DNA of 64,000 nucleotides from Cycloclasticus pugetii PS-1 (GCF_000384415.1 NZ_ARVU01000001.1:1-64000), one strand, 5' to 3'. Counted from the first letter of the stretch, positions 19,807 to 29,293 are shown. The notes: generated from the letters alone by a model not told the origin. Program-made: numbers and translations.

Positions 19807-20326
19807 AAAGTGTCTCAAAAATAGGGTAAGGGAGCTCAGGGTTTTCTTGTTGAGTTTTTTTTCCTTTTCCGGTCAAAACAAGTATGGCTTTTGAACCAAC
19901 TTCAGTTGCGGCTTGTAAGTCCCTTAGGCTATCGCCAATGACAATAGCGGCGTTTAAATCAATATTGAATTCTAGGGATAAATCATGCAATAAGCCAGGC
20001 TTTGGTTTACGGCAAGTACAATGATCATCAGGTGTGTGTGGGCAAAAGGCTATCCCAGTAATTTCACCGCCGGCTTGATGTATTAAATCGAGCATTTTGT
20101 TGTGCATGGCGGTTAAGGTATCTAAGCTAAAGTACCCACGACCTAAACCGGATTGGTTGGTTGCAATAAAAATTCGATGACCTGCTTTGTGCAAGTTAGC
20201 AATCGCAAGAATGCTACTTTGAATTGGGAGCCATTCATTAACACTTTTAACGTAGCTGTCACTGTCGATATTAATAACACCATCACGGTCTAAAATAATG
20301 TCTGGCTTGTTTATTTTAGTAAGCAT
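19778..20326 (-). CDS. gmhB: D-glycero-beta-D-manno-heptose-1,7-bisphosphate 7-phosphatase
   Basis: A HAD-superfamily phosphatase of the ADP-heptose pathway for lipopolysaccharide core. The catalytic DRDGVIN motif is near residue 13; ATNQSGLGRGYF and the zinc-binding loop CPHTPDDHCTCRKPKPG identify GmhB. At 182 residues it has family length. It lies 10 bases after glyS and overlaps plsC, forming a minus-strand glyQ-glyS-gmhB-plsC operon. Confidence 0.93.
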   Translation of the reverse strand: MLTKINKPDIILDRDGVINIDSDSYVKSVNEWLPIQSSILAIANLHKAGHRIFIATNQSGLGRGYFSLDTLTAMHNKMLDLIHQAGGEITGIAFCPHTPDDHCTCRKPKPGLLHDLSLEFNIDLNAAIVIGDSLRDLQAATEVGSKAILVLTGKGKKTQQENPELPYPIFETLYDASQNILI

Positions 20327-20336
20327 TACTGTCTAT

Positions 20337-22403
20337 CTAACAAATTGATATATCAGCTATTTTAATAAAATTAGAGTGAATTTTGTTAAGCAAAGCCAAC
20401 CGCGAATGTTTAAGCTGTTCATCTTCGGCCATAATAAAAACGTGTTCAAAGAAATCATCGATGGGCGTTTTCAGCTTAGATAATACTTTTAGCGCTTCAA
20501 TATATTGTTGTTGCTCGATTAATGGATGAGTCTGTGTTTCGATCAGTTGTAATTGTTCATATAGGTAGATTTCTTGCTGATCGACTAAACGCGAGGCATC
20601 AAAAAGCGCGCTGACATTGTCCGGTGCTTTCTTTAATAAGTTTTGAATCCGTTTATTGGCCTCAGTTAAGCTCATAGCTTCGTCTAGTTTAGAAAAATCT
20701 TTGACCGCACGAATACGATTCATAAAATCTACAGGTCGAGTACAGTCAACAGAGGCAACGGAAACGAATTGCTCAGGAGAGTAATGATTTGACAAACAAT
20801 AGCCTTTTAAACGGTCGAGCATAAAATTTAAAACGAGCTCTTTGGTCTTATTTGCGTCAAACGTGTGGCTAAATTGCGCACAAGATAGGCTAATGAGTTC
20901 TTTTAGGTCAAGTTCGAGTTGACCTTCAATAATAATCCTTAAAATACCTAAAGAGGCGCGACGTAAAGCAAATGGGTCTTTGTCGCCGGTAGGTAATAAA
21001 CCGACACTGAAAATCCCCACAACGGTATCGAGTTTATCAGTAAGGGCAAGAAGTTGACCTGTTTTGCTGGTCGGTAGCACACCACCCGACTGTTTCGGCC
21101 AGTATTGTTCTTGTAAGGCTTCGGCGACTTCATCTGGTTCGCCATTTTCTTTGGCATAGTAACGGCCTATAACGCCTTGTAGGCTAGCAAATTCGCCAAC
21201 CATATCCGTTATCAGGTCTGTTTTACTGAGAAGTGCGGCGCGTGAGGCTAGTGCTGTATCACGCCCGAGTTGATCGGCAAGTTGAATAGAGAGTTTTTCA
21301 ACGCGACGAGTTTTTTCACCAATAGATCCCAACTTTTGCTGAAAAATGACGTTATCTAATGAGCTGATTCGTTCAGCAAGTGTCTTTTTCATATCTTGTT
21401 GCCAGAAAAACTCAGCATCGGATAAGCGCGGGCGAATAACTCGCTCATTACCATGACTAACAGAGCTTGGGTTGTTGCTATCAATATTACTAATGGTAAT
21501 AAAGTATGGAAGCAACTCGCCGTTCTCATCCAAAATAGGGAAGTATTTTTGGTTGATTTGCATGGTGGTAATGAGGACTTCTTTGGGGAGTGCTAAAAAA
21601 TGGTCGTCAAAACTACCTGTTACGGCAACAGGGTATTCTACTAATGCAGTAATTTCATCTAACAGGCTAGGTTCGATGTGCGCTTGACCATTGACCGCGT
21701 TAGCAGCTTGAATGGCTTGCTGTTCAATAAGGGCTTTGCGGTCTACAAAAGAAGCGATCACGTGGGCATTAGCGAGCTTTTCATTGTATTGGCTGGCCTC
21801 TTCAATGGTAATAGGGCCAGGTGCATGAAAGCGATGACCGAATGAAGTATTTGAGGCGTTAACAGCAAAAAATTGAGTATTAATGACCTCATCACCTAAG
21901 AGCAATAATACTGAATGTACAGGCCGTACAAATGCATCGTTAGAATGACCCCAGCGCATACGTTTTGCAATTGGTAAGCGAGTCAAGGCTTTTTCTATAA
22001 TGCTAGGAATAAGCGCTTTAGCCGATTGACCTTTTTCAAGCTTTTTATACGAAAGCCACTCGCCTTTATCTGTTTTCAGCGTGCCAAGGTCATCAAAATT
22101 AGTGCCACAACCACGTGCGAACCCTAAAGCAGCTTTAGATGGGTTGCCTTCAGCATCATAAGCAGCCGCTATAGCGGGGCCACGTTTTTCAACATGAATA
22201 TCTTCTTGAGTTGTTTCGAGTGCTTCTACCCATACAGCTAAACGGCGGGGTGTGGCAAAACTATGAGTACGAGTAAAACCTAATTTTGCCTCTTCAAGGC
22301 CACTGCATATTGCAGATAGCAGGTGGTCGCGTAAGGTTTTTAATGTTGATGGTGGAAGTTCTTCACAACCGAGCTCAAACAATAAATCTTTTGTTTCGGC
22401 CAT
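20337..22403 (-). CDS. glyS: Glycyl-tRNA synthetase beta subunit
   Basis: GlyS is the beta subunit of the bacterial alpha2beta2 glycyl-tRNA synthetase and binds tRNA-Gly. At 688 residues it matches the family; the start LLFELGCEELPPSTLK and the segments RRLAVWVE, TTMQINQKYFPILDENG and DPFALRRASLGILRII are characteristic. The ATG shares a base with the glyQ stop, so the two subunits are translationally coupled. Confidence 0.97.
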   Translation of the reverse strand: MAETKDLLFELGCEELPPSTLKTLRDHLLSAICSGLEEAKLGFTRTHSFATPRRLAVWVEALETTQEDIHVEKRGPAIAAAYDAEGNPSKAALGFARGCGTNFDDLGTLKTDKGEWLSYKKLEKGQSAKALIPSIIEKALTRLPIAKRMRWGHSNDAFVRPVHSVLLLLGDEVINTQFFAVNASNTSFGHRFHAPGPITIEEASQYNEKLANAHVIASFVDRKALIEQQAIQAANAVNGQAHIEPSLLDEITALVEYPVAVTGSFDDHFLALPKEVLITTMQINQKYFPILDENGELLPYFITISNIDSNNPSSVSHGNERVIRPRLSDAEFFWQQDMKKTLAERISSLDNVIFQQKLGSIGEKTRRVEKLSIQLADQLGRDTALASRAALLSKTDLITDMVGEFASLQGVIGRYYAKENGEPDEVAEALQEQYWPKQSGGVLPTSKTGQLLALTDKLDTVVGIFSVGLLPTGDKDPFALRRASLGILRIIIEGQLELDLKELISLSCAQFSHTFDANKTKELVLNFMLDRLKGYCLSNHYSPEQFVSVASVDCTRPVDFMNRIRAVKDFSKLDEAMSLTEANKRIQNLLKKAPDNVSALFDASRLVDQQEIYLYEQLQLIETQTHPLIEQQQYIEALKVLSKLKTPIDDFFEHVFIMAEDEQLKHSRLALLNKIHSNFIKIADISIC

Positions 22404-23320
22404 TACGGTGTCTCCTCAGTTTTTAGCATGGGGAAGCCTAGCGCTTCTCGAGAGGCGAAATATGTTTCAGCGACCATTTTAGAAAGGCTGCGGACACGTA
22501 AAATAAATCGCTGCCGTTCAGTCACAGAAATGGCGTGACGAGCATCTAATAAGTTAAAGGTATGCGAGGCTTTTAAAACTTGTTCGTAAGCAGGCAGCGG
22601 CAAACCTTTTTCAATTAAAAGGTTGCAAGCCTGTTCGCATTCATCGAATTGTTTAAACATGGCGTCTATATTGGCATGATCAAAGTTGTAAGCCGATTGT
22701 TCCACTTCATTTTGGTGAAATACATCACCGTAAGTAACGACACCCTTATTGGTCTTAGTCCAGACAAGGTCATACACACTTTCAACGCCCTGTATATACA
22801 TGGCAATGCGTTCTAGCCCATAGGTGATTTCGCCGCTAACGGGGCGGCAATCTAAGCCGCCGACTTGTTGAAAATAGGTGAATTGGGTGACTTCCATACC
22901 ATTTAACCAGACTTCCCAGCCTAAGCCCCAAGCACCTAAGGTAGGAGACTCCCAGTTATCTTCAACAAAGCGTATATCATGTTCAAGCATGTCTAAACCA
23001 AGATGACTGAGTGAACCTAAATATAAGTCTTGAATATCAATGGGCGATGGTTTGATAAGCACCTGAAACTGATAATAATGTTGTAGACGGTTTGGGTTTT
23101 CACCGAAGCGGCCATCGGTTGGGCGGCGCGAGGGTTGTACATAGGCCGTTGACCAAGGTTCAGGGCCTATGGCACGCAAAAAAGTGGCAGGGTGGAAAGT
23201 TCCAGCGCCCACTTCAAGGTCTAGCGGTTGAAGAATAGCACACCCTTGGTTAGCCCAATATTCTTGTAAAGCAAGGATAAGGCCTTGGAACGTCATAAGG
23301 TCTTGAGTAGATTTTGACAC
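22403..23320 (-). CDS. glyQ: Glycyl-tRNA synthetase alpha subunit
   Basis: GlyQ holds the catalytic site for glycine activation (class II synthetase). The GTG at 23320 is chosen because [17 protein letters not shown] then aligns without gaps to the start of other GlyQ proteins; an ATG at 23383 would add 21 atypical residues and an ATG at 23299 would be short. No good ribosome site supports any of them. Family motifs include [40 protein letters not shown] and ERIAMYIQG. 305 residues. Confidence 0.93.
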   Translation of the reverse strand: MSKSTQDLMTFQGLILALQEYWANQGCAILQPLDLEVGAGTFHPATFLRAIGPEPWSTAYVQPSRRPTDGRFGENPNRLQHYYQFQVLIKPSPIDIQDLYLGSLSHLGLDMLEHDIRFVEDNWESPTLGAWGLGWEVWLNGMEVTQFTYFQQVGGLDCRPVSGEITYGLERIAMYIQGVESVYDLVWTKTNKGVVTYGDVFHQNEVEQSAYNFDHANIDAMFKQFDECEQACNLLIEKGLPLPAYEQVLKASHTFNLLDARHAISVTERQRFILRVRSLSKMVAETYFASREALGFPMLKTEETP

Positions 23321-23444
23321 AGTAGTTTCGGCGGTTGTTTGAATAAAAAAGAGAAGTATATCTAATAAGCCTACACTTATCATTAAAGCAAGCTTAAATG
23401 CATAAGCTATTTAAGCATTTATACGAAACTTGAGGCCCTTTGGG

Positions 23445-23450
23445 TATAAT
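23445..23450 (+). promoter_or_regulatory. -10 element candidate in the glyQ/PP-loop divergent gap
   Basis: TATAAT at 23445-23450, 29 bases before the PP-loop ATPase start, is a perfect -10 hexamer, but no good -35 was seen at 17-18 bases. The same gap contains an inverted repeat, TAAATGC (23395-23401) and GCATTTA (23415-23421), whose role is unknown. Confidence 0.35.
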
Positions 23451-23478
23451 GATCAATCAATGTATTTAAGAGAAGATT

Positions 23479-24519
23479 ATGGCAACGCAACGTAAAGCGG
23501 TCGCACTGATATCAGGTGGTTTAGATTCACTATTAGCGGCAAAAGTTATGCTTGAGCAAGGGGTTCATGTAGAGGGTATAAATTTTTATACAGGGTTTTG
23601 TGTGGAAGGGCATACCCATGCAATTCGAAAAAAAGATAAAGCAAAACCGAAAAGAAACAATGCATTATGGAGCGCTGAAAAGCTAGGCATTAAGCTTCAT
23701 ATTATTGATATTATTGAAGAATATAAAGATGTTTTGCTTAACCCAAAGCATGGTTATGGCGCCAATATGAACCCTTGTTTAGATTGTAAAATCTTTATGG
23801 TGGGAAAAGCCAAAGAGTGGGCAGAAGAAAATGGCTTTGACTTTATTATTACCGGTGAAGTTATTGGTCAACGTCCGATGTCACAACGTAAGGAGACTAT
23901 GCCGGTAATTTCTGAAGAGTCGGGCGCGGATGATTTGTTATTGCGCCCTTTGTGCGCGCAAAATTTGCCAGAAACGCTGCCCGAGCGTGAAGGCTGGGTT
24001 AATCGTGACCAATTGTATGACTTTAGTGGGCGGACACGTAAACCTCAAATGGCGCTGGCTGAAAAATTTGGCTTTGATGATTACGCCCAACCTGCTGGTG
24101 GTTGTTGTTTCTTAACCGATAAAGCGTATTCCGTTAAGTTAACTGATTTATGGGCTTCTCGAGGCAAACGAGATTATGAAATAGACGACATTATGTTGTT
24201 AAAAGTAGGCCGGCATATTCGACCAAAACCAAACTTTAAATTGATAGTGGCTCGTGAAGAAGGTGAGAATAATTTCTTACAGGGTTATAAAAAGCAGTTT
24301 ATAACGCTAAGAACCATGAGTCATAAAGGGCCATTAACGTTGCTGGATGGAACGGCCAATGATGAAGACCTTAAACTAGCGGCACAAATTGTCGCACGGT
24401 TTAGTCAAGGTAGAGATGCAGAAACTGTTGATGTTGAAGTGACTGAGAACGGGGTTAATAAAAACTTTTCCGTAACGCCTTTAAAGGCGGATCAGATTCA
24501 AGATGCTTGGCGCGTATGA
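23479..24519 (+). CDS. PP-loop ATPase, MnmA/ThiI-like, with C-terminal NFACT-R-like region
   Basis: A 346-residue protein of the ATP-pyrophosphatase family that adenylates a substrate, in relatives usually a tRNA base, for thiolation. The PP-loop SGGLDS is at residues 12-17. Cysteines occur in PCLDCKIF (near 95) and AGGCCFL (near 211), which could bind a cluster or carry sulfur. From about residue 240 (RPKPNFKLIVAREEGENNFL) the sequence resembles the NFACT-R/DUF814 RNA-binding domain. It resembles proteins loosely annotated as tRNA thiouridylases, but it is not MnmA itself. AAGAGAAG is the ribosome site. The stop overlaps the TusA-like start in ATGA, suggesting a shared sulfur-transfer function. 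Confidence 0.72.
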   Translation: MATQRKAVALISGGLDSLLAAKVMLEQGVHVEGINFYTGFCVEGHTHAIRKKDKAKPKRNNALWSAEKLGIKLHIIDIIEEYKDVLLNPKHGYGANMNPCLDCKIFMVGKAKEWAEENGFDFIITGEVIGQRPMSQRKETMPVISEESGADDLLLRPLCAQNLPETLPEREGWVNRDQLYDFSGRTRKPQMALAEKFGFDDYAQPAGGCCFLTDKAYSVKLTDLWASRGKRDYEIDDIMLLKVGRHIRPKPNFKLIVAREEGENNFLQGYKKQFITLRTMSHKGPLTLLDGTANDEDLKLAAQIVARFSQGRDAETVDVEVTENGVNKNFSVTPLKADQIQDAWRV

Positions 24520-24740
24520 TAGAGCTAGATGCACGCCGGTTAATGTGCCCTATGCCGGTTATAAAAACGCAAAATATAATAAAGACACTGTCTTCAGGTG
24601 ATAAAGTAAGAGTCAGCTGTACAGATCCTGGTGTTATGCAAGATATTCCTGCTTGGTGTAGAATCAATGGACATACTGTTTTAAGCACAGAAGAAATTGA
24701 TCACGAATATATCCTAATTATCAAAGTTGGAAGCGATTAA
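24516..24740 (+). CDS. tusA: TusA-like sulfur carrier protein
   Basis: TusA-family proteins carry persulfide sulfur on the cysteine of a CPxP motif; here CPMP begins at Cys11. The ATG at 24516 overlaps the preceding stop in ATGA and gives 74 residues beginning IELDARRLMCPMPV, typical of the family; a TTG at 24507 is less likely. TusA normally feeds sulfur into tRNA 2-thiouridine, molybdenum cofactor or sulfur oxidation pathways; here its partner is likely the overlapping PP-loop ATPase. Calling it the housekeeping TusA is uncertain. Confidence 0.85.
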   Translation: MIELDARRLMCPMPVIKTQNIIKTLSSGDKVRVSCTDPGVMQDIPAWCRINGHTVLSTEEIDHEYILIIKVGSD

Positions 24741-24745
24741 ATAAT

Positions 24746-25882
24746 ATGTCTCAACTGATGACTGAAACCAGGGCCAAAAAGAATATCACCGTGATTGGTG
24801 GCTTGGCTAATTTAGTATTGTCCGTTTTCAAAATTGGTTGTGGTTGGTTCACGCAGTCACAAGCACTGGTCGCTGACGGTTTTCATTCTCTGTCCGATTT
24901 ATTAACAGATGGCTTGGTGTATTACGCATCGCATCATGCCGGCCAAGAGGCGGACGAAAAACACCCGTACGGTCATGCAAGGTTTGAAACATTAGCAACC
25001 GTCATTTTAGGTGCTTTGTTGGTGGCTACGGCTGGGGGAATTATTTGGAATGCAATAGCCGGCTTCTTTAATGATGATGTATTGCTGCATGGTTGGTTGG
25101 TTATTACTATTGTAATGATCTCTGTCTTATCTAATGAAGTCATGTACCAGCTGACGATGAAAATTGCTCGGGATACAAAATCTGAGTTGATGAAGGCTAA
25201 TGCGTGGCATCACAGGAGTGATGCGATTTCTTCTTTAGTTGTATTAATAGGTGTTGGTCTTGATATGGCTGGCTTTCAATACTTTGATTCTATTGCGGCA
25301 ATTATCGTGGGTCTAATGGTGGCAAAGGTTGGGGTTGATCTAGCATTGAATGCGAGTAAGGAGTTAGTCGACACTGCATTGGATGAAGAGGTTGTAGAAA
25401 AAATTAAGCAAATCATATTAGACGCCAGTGGCACGAGAGAGCTACATTTTTTACGTACTCGAAAAATGGGGGATACAGCTCTTGTAGATGTGCATATCTT
25501 GGTGGACCCTAAAATAAGTGTTTCTGAGGGACATTTAATTAGCGAAAGGGTACGCTTATCATTAATAAAGGGCGTTGAAAATATTGGTGAGGTGACGGTC
25601 CATATCGACCCAGAGGATGATGAGATTTATTCGCCAAGTGTCGATTTACCCTTAAGGCATCGTCTTATAGGCCAGCTTAATGAGTCATGGGAAGGCATTG
25701 CTGAAAAAGACGGAGTGTCAAATGTCACCCTTCATTATCTGGATGGTAAGGTAGAGGTTGAAATAGAGCTTCCTTTAGAGGTCATTAATAATATTAGTGA
25801 AGCACGGGATGTGTCAGAAAAATTTAAAAAGAAAACGTTAACACTTCCAGAGGTGACGGATGTAAAAGTGTTATTTGTTTAA
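24746..25882 (+). CDS. Cation diffusion facilitator transporter
   Basis: A proton-coupled exporter of divalent metals (CDF family, FieF/MamB-like). The 378-residue protein has six predicted helices, metal-site residues in ADGFHSLSDLLTD and WHHRSDAISSL, the PYGHARFET loop, and a cytoplasmic C-terminal domain of about 170 residues that is longer than in FieF. It follows the TusA-like gene by five bases and is probably co-transcribed. Metal specificity (iron, zinc, manganese or other) cannot be told from the sequence alone. Confidence 0.88.
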   Translation: MSQLMTETRAKKNITVIGGLANLVLSVFKIGCGWFTQSQALVADGFHSLSDLLTDGLVYYASHHAGQEADEKHPYGHARFETLATVILGALLVATAGGIIWNAIAGFFNDDVLLHGWLVITIVMISVLSNEVMYQLTMKIARDTKSELMKANAWHHRSDAISSLVVLIGVGLDMAGFQYFDSIAAIIVGLMVAKVGVDLALNASKELVDTALDEEVVEKIKQIILDASGTRELHFLRTRKMGDTALVDVHILVDPKISVSEGHLISERVRLSLIKGVENIGEVTVHIDPEDDEIYSPSVDLPLRHRLIGQLNESWEGIAEKDGVSNVTLHYLDGKVEVEIELPLEVINNISEARDVSEKFKKKTLTLPEVTDVKVLFV

Positions 25883-25884
25883 AT

Positions 25885-25932
25885 TGCCTAAAATTGGTGC
25901 GGCTAGTGTAAATAATGCACCAATATTGGGAT
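25885..25932 (+). promoter_or_regulatory. Tandem NtrC-like sites upstream of glnA
   Basis: Two sites resemble TGCACC-N5-GGTGCA: TGCCTA-AAATT-GGTGCG (25885-25901) and TGCACC-AATAT-TGGGAT (25916-25932). Each has one strong half. Their centres are 31 bases apart, about three helical turns, and lie about 85 and 116 bases before the predicted sigma-54 start, closely resembling the E. coli glnA enhancer layout. The strong halves also form an 8-base inverted repeat, ATTGGTGC and GCACCAAT. Confidence 0.65.
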
Positions 25933-25982
25933 TTTAAGCCGTGAAAAAGGTAAATATCCGTAAAATACAACAAGTTATGTTT

Positions 25983-25998
25983 TGGCATATTATGTGCA
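25983..25998 (+). promoter_or_regulatory. Sigma-54 promoter of glnA
   Basis: TGGCATATTATGTGCA carries GG and GC with ten bases between them and matches the -24/-12 consensus well. The predicted start is about 26009, giving a leader of about 49 bases. Upstream NtrC-like sites and the identity of the gene support it. Confidence 0.75.
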
Positions 25999-26057
25999 CA
26001 AAATGTCGAGCTAACTTAATTTTAGAAGCAATCATTTAAAAAACTTTAGGAGTAATC

Positions 26058-27467
26058 ATGTCAGCACAAGATGTATTAGATTTGATCAAAGAAAAAGAAG
26101 TCGCTTTTGTTGATTTCCGTTTCGTTGATACTATTGGTAAAGAACAACACGTAACAGTTCCATCACATACGGTAGATGCTGATGTGTTTGAGGACGGCAA
26201 AATGTTTGATGGATCTTCCATTCTAGGTTGGAAGGGTATTAATGAGTCAGACATGATTTTGATGCCAGATCCATCAACAGCTGTTTTAGACCCATTTTTT
26301 GATGACGTAACGCTGATTATCCGTTGTGATGTTGTTGAGCCTAGCGATATGTCTGGCTATGAAAGAGACCCTCGCTCAATTGCTAAAAGAGCAGAAGAGT
26401 ATCTTCAGTCAACAGGTATTGGTGACGCGGCTTATTTTGGTCCAGAAAATGAGTTTTTTGTATTTGATGATATTCGTTGGAAAACAGACATGTCGGGGTC
26501 TTTTTATAAAATAGACTCTGAAGAAGCGGGCTGGAATTCAGAAAAAGATTATGAAAGTGGCAACATGGGTCACCGTCCTGGTACAAAAGGCGGTTATTTC
26601 CCAGTCCCTCCTGTTGATTCTCTTCATGACATGCGTGCGGCTATGTGTTTAACGCTTGAAGAAATGGGTCAAGAGACTGAAGTTCATCACCATGAAGTAG
26701 CAACAGCGGGCCAGTGTGAAATTGGCACAGTGTTCAATACATTGGTGAAGAAAGCAGATGAGGTCTTAGAGCTTAAATATGTAGTTCAAAACGTTGCTCA
26801 CGCCTATGGCAAAACAGCTACTTTTATGCCGAAGCCAATCGTTGGTGATAACGGTAATGGTATGCATGTTCACCAATCAATTTTTAAAGACGGCAAAGCA
26901 TTATTTTCTGGTGATTTATATGGCGGTTTATCTGAAATAGCCTTGTTTTATATTGGCGGTATTATTAAACATGCTAAGGCAATTAACGCCTTCGCAAATG
27001 CTTCAACAAACAGCTACAAACGTTTAGTACCGGGTTTTGAAGCACCTGTTATGTTGGCTTATTCTGCACGTAACCGTTCAGCATCTATTCGAATTCCTTT
27101 TGTAGCAAACCCTAAAGGTCGTCGAATTGAAGTGCGTTTTGCTGATTCAACGGCAAACCCATACTTATGTTTCTCAGCCATGTTAATGGCGGGTCTTGAT
27201 GGTATTAAGAATAAGATCCACCCTGGCGAAGCTATGGATAAAGACCTTTATGATTTGCCACCAGAAGAAGAAGCTGCAATTCCACAAGTAGCGACTTCAT
27301 TTGATGAAGCACTAGTTGCATTGGATAAAGACCGTGCGTTCTTAACTGAGGGCGGTGTGTTTACTGATGATATGATTGATGGCTACATTAAATTAAAAAT
27401 GGAAGAAGTGACTCGCCTAAGGATGAGCACTCACCCGATTGAGTTTGATATGTACTACAGCTTGTAA
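26058..27467 (+). CDS. glnA: Glutamine synthetase, type I
   Basis: GlnA makes glutamine from glutamate, ammonia and ATP and is the entry point for the ammonia released by urease. The 469-residue protein has [50 protein letters not shown] and the adenylylation-site motif LYDLPPEE, marking the GSI-beta form controlled by adenylylation. TTAGGAGT is the ribosome site. It stands alone between a sigma-54 promoter and a strong terminator. Confidence 0.98.
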   Translation: MSAQDVLDLIKEKEVAFVDFRFVDTIGKEQHVTVPSHTVDADVFEDGKMFDGSSILGWKGINESDMILMPDPSTAVLDPFFDDVTLIIRCDVVEPSDMSGYERDPRSIAKRAEEYLQSTGIGDAAYFGPENEFFVFDDIRWKTDMSGSFYKIDSEEAGWNSEKDYESGNMGHRPGTKGGYFPVPPVDSLHDMRAAMCLTLEEMGQETEVHHHEVATAGQCEIGTVFNTLVKKADEVLELKYVVQNVAHAYGKTATFMPKPIVGDNGNGMHVHQSIFKDGKALFSGDLYGGLSEIALFYIGGIIKHAKAINAFANASTNSYKRLVPGFEAPVMLAYSARNRSASIRIPFVANPKGRRIEVRFADSTANPYLCFSAMLMAGLDGIKNKIHPGEAMDKDLYDLPPEEEAAIPQVATSFDEALVALDKDRAFLTEGGVFTDDMIDGYIKLKMEEVTRLRMSTHPIEFDMYYSL

Positions 27468-27490
27468 AATTGCATTAATGTAATGAAAGA

Positions 27491-27515
27491 CCCCGCTATT
27501 GCGGGGTTTTTTTTT
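27491..27515 (+). terminator. Terminator after glnA
   Basis: CCCCGC (27491-27496) pairs with GCGGGG (27501-27506) over TATT and is followed by nine T residues. A strong intrinsic terminator 24 bases after the glnA stop. Confidence 0.93.
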
Positions 27516-27575
27516 GCACAAATTTTAAGAAATATGGTCTTATGGTTGCATAGCACAGTCATAAAGGAGCAGGGT

Positions 27576-28076
27576 ATGAAGCGAAGTATTATTTTAATCA
27601 CAATTTTTTTAGCGGGTTTTGTGCAAGCCGATGTTTATAAATATATCAATAAACAAGGGAAAACAGCCTACTCCGACACACCTGTTAAAGGTGCAGAGAA
27701 AGTGATTGTGCCGCCGATTATGACTTATGAGGCACCTAATATTCCTACAAAAAAAATAGTGACTTCAGAAGAGCGCAAAGAGTTAACTGAAGCCAATATT
27801 CCTTATGATCATATTAGTATTATTTCACCCATTGAGCAGGGAACGGTTAGGAGTAATCAAGGTATTGTGAATGTTACATATGATTTGCAGCCGGCTTTGC
27901 AAGAAGAAGATACGGTTGAATTATTACTTGATGGGGTGGTTCAAGAAGGCTTCAATCTTGAGGGGGTGGAGCGTGGTGCGCATGTTGTTCAGGTGCAAGT
28001 AATAGATAAGAATGGTGAGGTGAAAATAACTAGCCCCAGTGTGACTTTTTATTTACAAAGAAGCACAGCATCATAA
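27576..28076 (+). CDS. DUF4124 domain-containing periplasmic protein
   Basis: A 166-residue exported protein of unknown function. The start ATG at 27576 follows GGAGCAGGG and gives a clear signal peptide (MKRSIILITIFLAGFVQA); a longer frame from 27483 runs through the glnA terminator and is rejected. The DUF4124 motif DVYKYINKQGKTAYSDTPV follows immediately, then a C-terminal beta-rich region (residues about 80-160). DUF4124 genes often lie between glnA and ntrB in gammaproteobacteria, without a known link to nitrogen control. Confidence 0.82.
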   Translation: MKRSIILITIFLAGFVQADVYKYINKQGKTAYSDTPVKGAEKVIVPPIMTYEAPNIPTKKIVTSEERKELTEANIPYDHISIISPIEQGTVRSNQGIVNVTYDLQPALQEEDTVELLLDGVVQEGFNLEGVERGAHVVQVQVIDKNGEVKITSPSVTFYLQRSTAS

Positions 28077-28115
28077 AGATATAAAGCGTTTAACAATGGG
28101 ACGTTAAAATAAAAA

Positions 28116-28132
28116 TGCACTGCACTGGTGCA
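28116..28132 (+). promoter_or_regulatory. NtrC site upstream of ntrB
   Basis: TGCACTGCACTGGTGCA fits TGCACY-N5-RGTGCA at every position. It lies about 90 bases before ntrB. A possible -10, TATGAT at 28152-28157, would put the -35 across the end of this site, the arrangement expected for repression of ntrBC by its own product, as at the E. coli glnL promoter. The -10 assignment is tentative. Confidence 0.75.
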
Positions 28133-28222
28133 TAAAATTTCTGTTAACGAGTATGATGAGACCTATGTTTATTAAAGAGGGCACCTCATACTACTTGGCG
28201 CATTAATTGCTAGGTATCTAGA

Positions 28223-29293
28223 ATGAAAAAACACACCTTTATGCCAAATTCTGTCATGGAACAACTGTCTGTCGGTATATTGCTGTTTAACGAAAAAAAT
28301 GCGTTAGTTTATATAAACAATGCAGCTGAAGAATTACTTGATATCAGTGAACGTAAAGCCATTGGCGCGAAGGCAGAAAACCTGTTTAAAACAGCACGCT
28401 TTGATATCAATAAGGTGTTTCAGCGTAGCCGGCAACTAGGGTCAAAAGTGACTGAGCACTTGGTTCCCATCGGCCACCCCGTTGGAACAAAAAGAAGCGT
28501 AAGTTTATCAGCAACACCATTATCAAATAATAGTAATGACGATGAAGAAGAGCTGCTCGTTGAAATCGTTGATTTTAATTACTATTTACAGATCGATCAT
28601 GATGAAAAATTATTAGCGCAAAATGAACTAGCGACCAATATGTTACGAGGGCTTGCGCATGAAATTAAAAACCCATTAGGTGGTATTAGGGGGGCTGCTC
28701 AGTTGCTATCAAAAGAGTTAAATGGTGATTTTTCTGACTATATACACGTTATTATCGAAGAGGCGGACCGCTTAAGAACGCTAGTTGATCGAATGTTGGG
28801 GTCATCAGAGTTACCGAATCATCAATACATTAATATACATGTGATTTTGGAACGTGTAAGGCAATTAGTGGAAGCCGAGGTTAATGAAAAAGTCATCATA
28901 AGAGCAGATTATGATCCTAGTCTTCCAGATATCAAGGCAGATAAAGATCAGCTTATTCAAGCATTACTAAATGTAGTTAGGAATGCAACGCAAGCAGTTC
29001 AAGATGGTGGTGAAATTATCCTTAGAACGCGAATACATCGAAATTTTACGATAGGTGATGAGACTAGAAAGTTAGCGGTAAAAATTGATGTAATTGATGA
29101 CGGGCCTGGCATCGAGAAAGAGATGCAAACAAAAATTTTCTACCCGATGGTGACTGGGCGAACTGACGGAACGGGTTTGGGCTTATCAATAGCTCAGACA
29201 AATGTGCAGCGCCATAGTGGCATTATAGAAGTGGCCAGTGAACCGGGCCACACGGTTTTTTCAACAATATTACCGCTAGAAAAAGCAGGATAA
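28223..29293 (+). CDS. glnL: Nitrogen regulation sensor kinase NtrB
   Basis: NtrB phosphorylates and dephosphorylates NtrC under control of PII. The 356-residue soluble protein has an N-terminal PAS domain (residues about 10-120), the phospho-acceptor helix with His146 in RGLAHEIKNPLGG, and an HATPase domain with NVVRNATQAV (N box), DDGPGIE (G1) and GTGLGLSIAQ (G2). No membrane segment is present, as expected. ntrC follows after 69 bases. Confidence 0.95.
   Translation: MKKHTFMPNSVMEQLSVGILLFNEKNALVYINNAAEELLDISERKAIGAKAENLFKTARFDINKVFQRSRQLGSKVTEHLVPIGHPVGTKRSVSLSATPLSNNSNDDEEELLVEIVDFNYYLQIDHDEKLLAQNELATNMLRGLAHEIKNPLGGIRGAAQLLSKELNGDFSDYIHVIIEEADRLRTLVDRMLGSSELPNHQYINIHVILERVRQLVEAEVNEKVIIRADYDPSLPDIKADKDQLIQALLNVVRNATQAVQDGGEIILRTRIHRNFTIGDETRKLAVKIDVIDDGPGIEKEMQTKIFYPMVTGRTDGTGLGLSIAQTNVQRHSGIIEVASEPGHTVFSTILPLEKAG

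Noticed and set aside
25893-25924. Terminator of the CDF transporter gene
   Set aside because: The inverted repeat has a 16-base loop and no adjacent T run; its arms fit NtrC half sites at glnA better.
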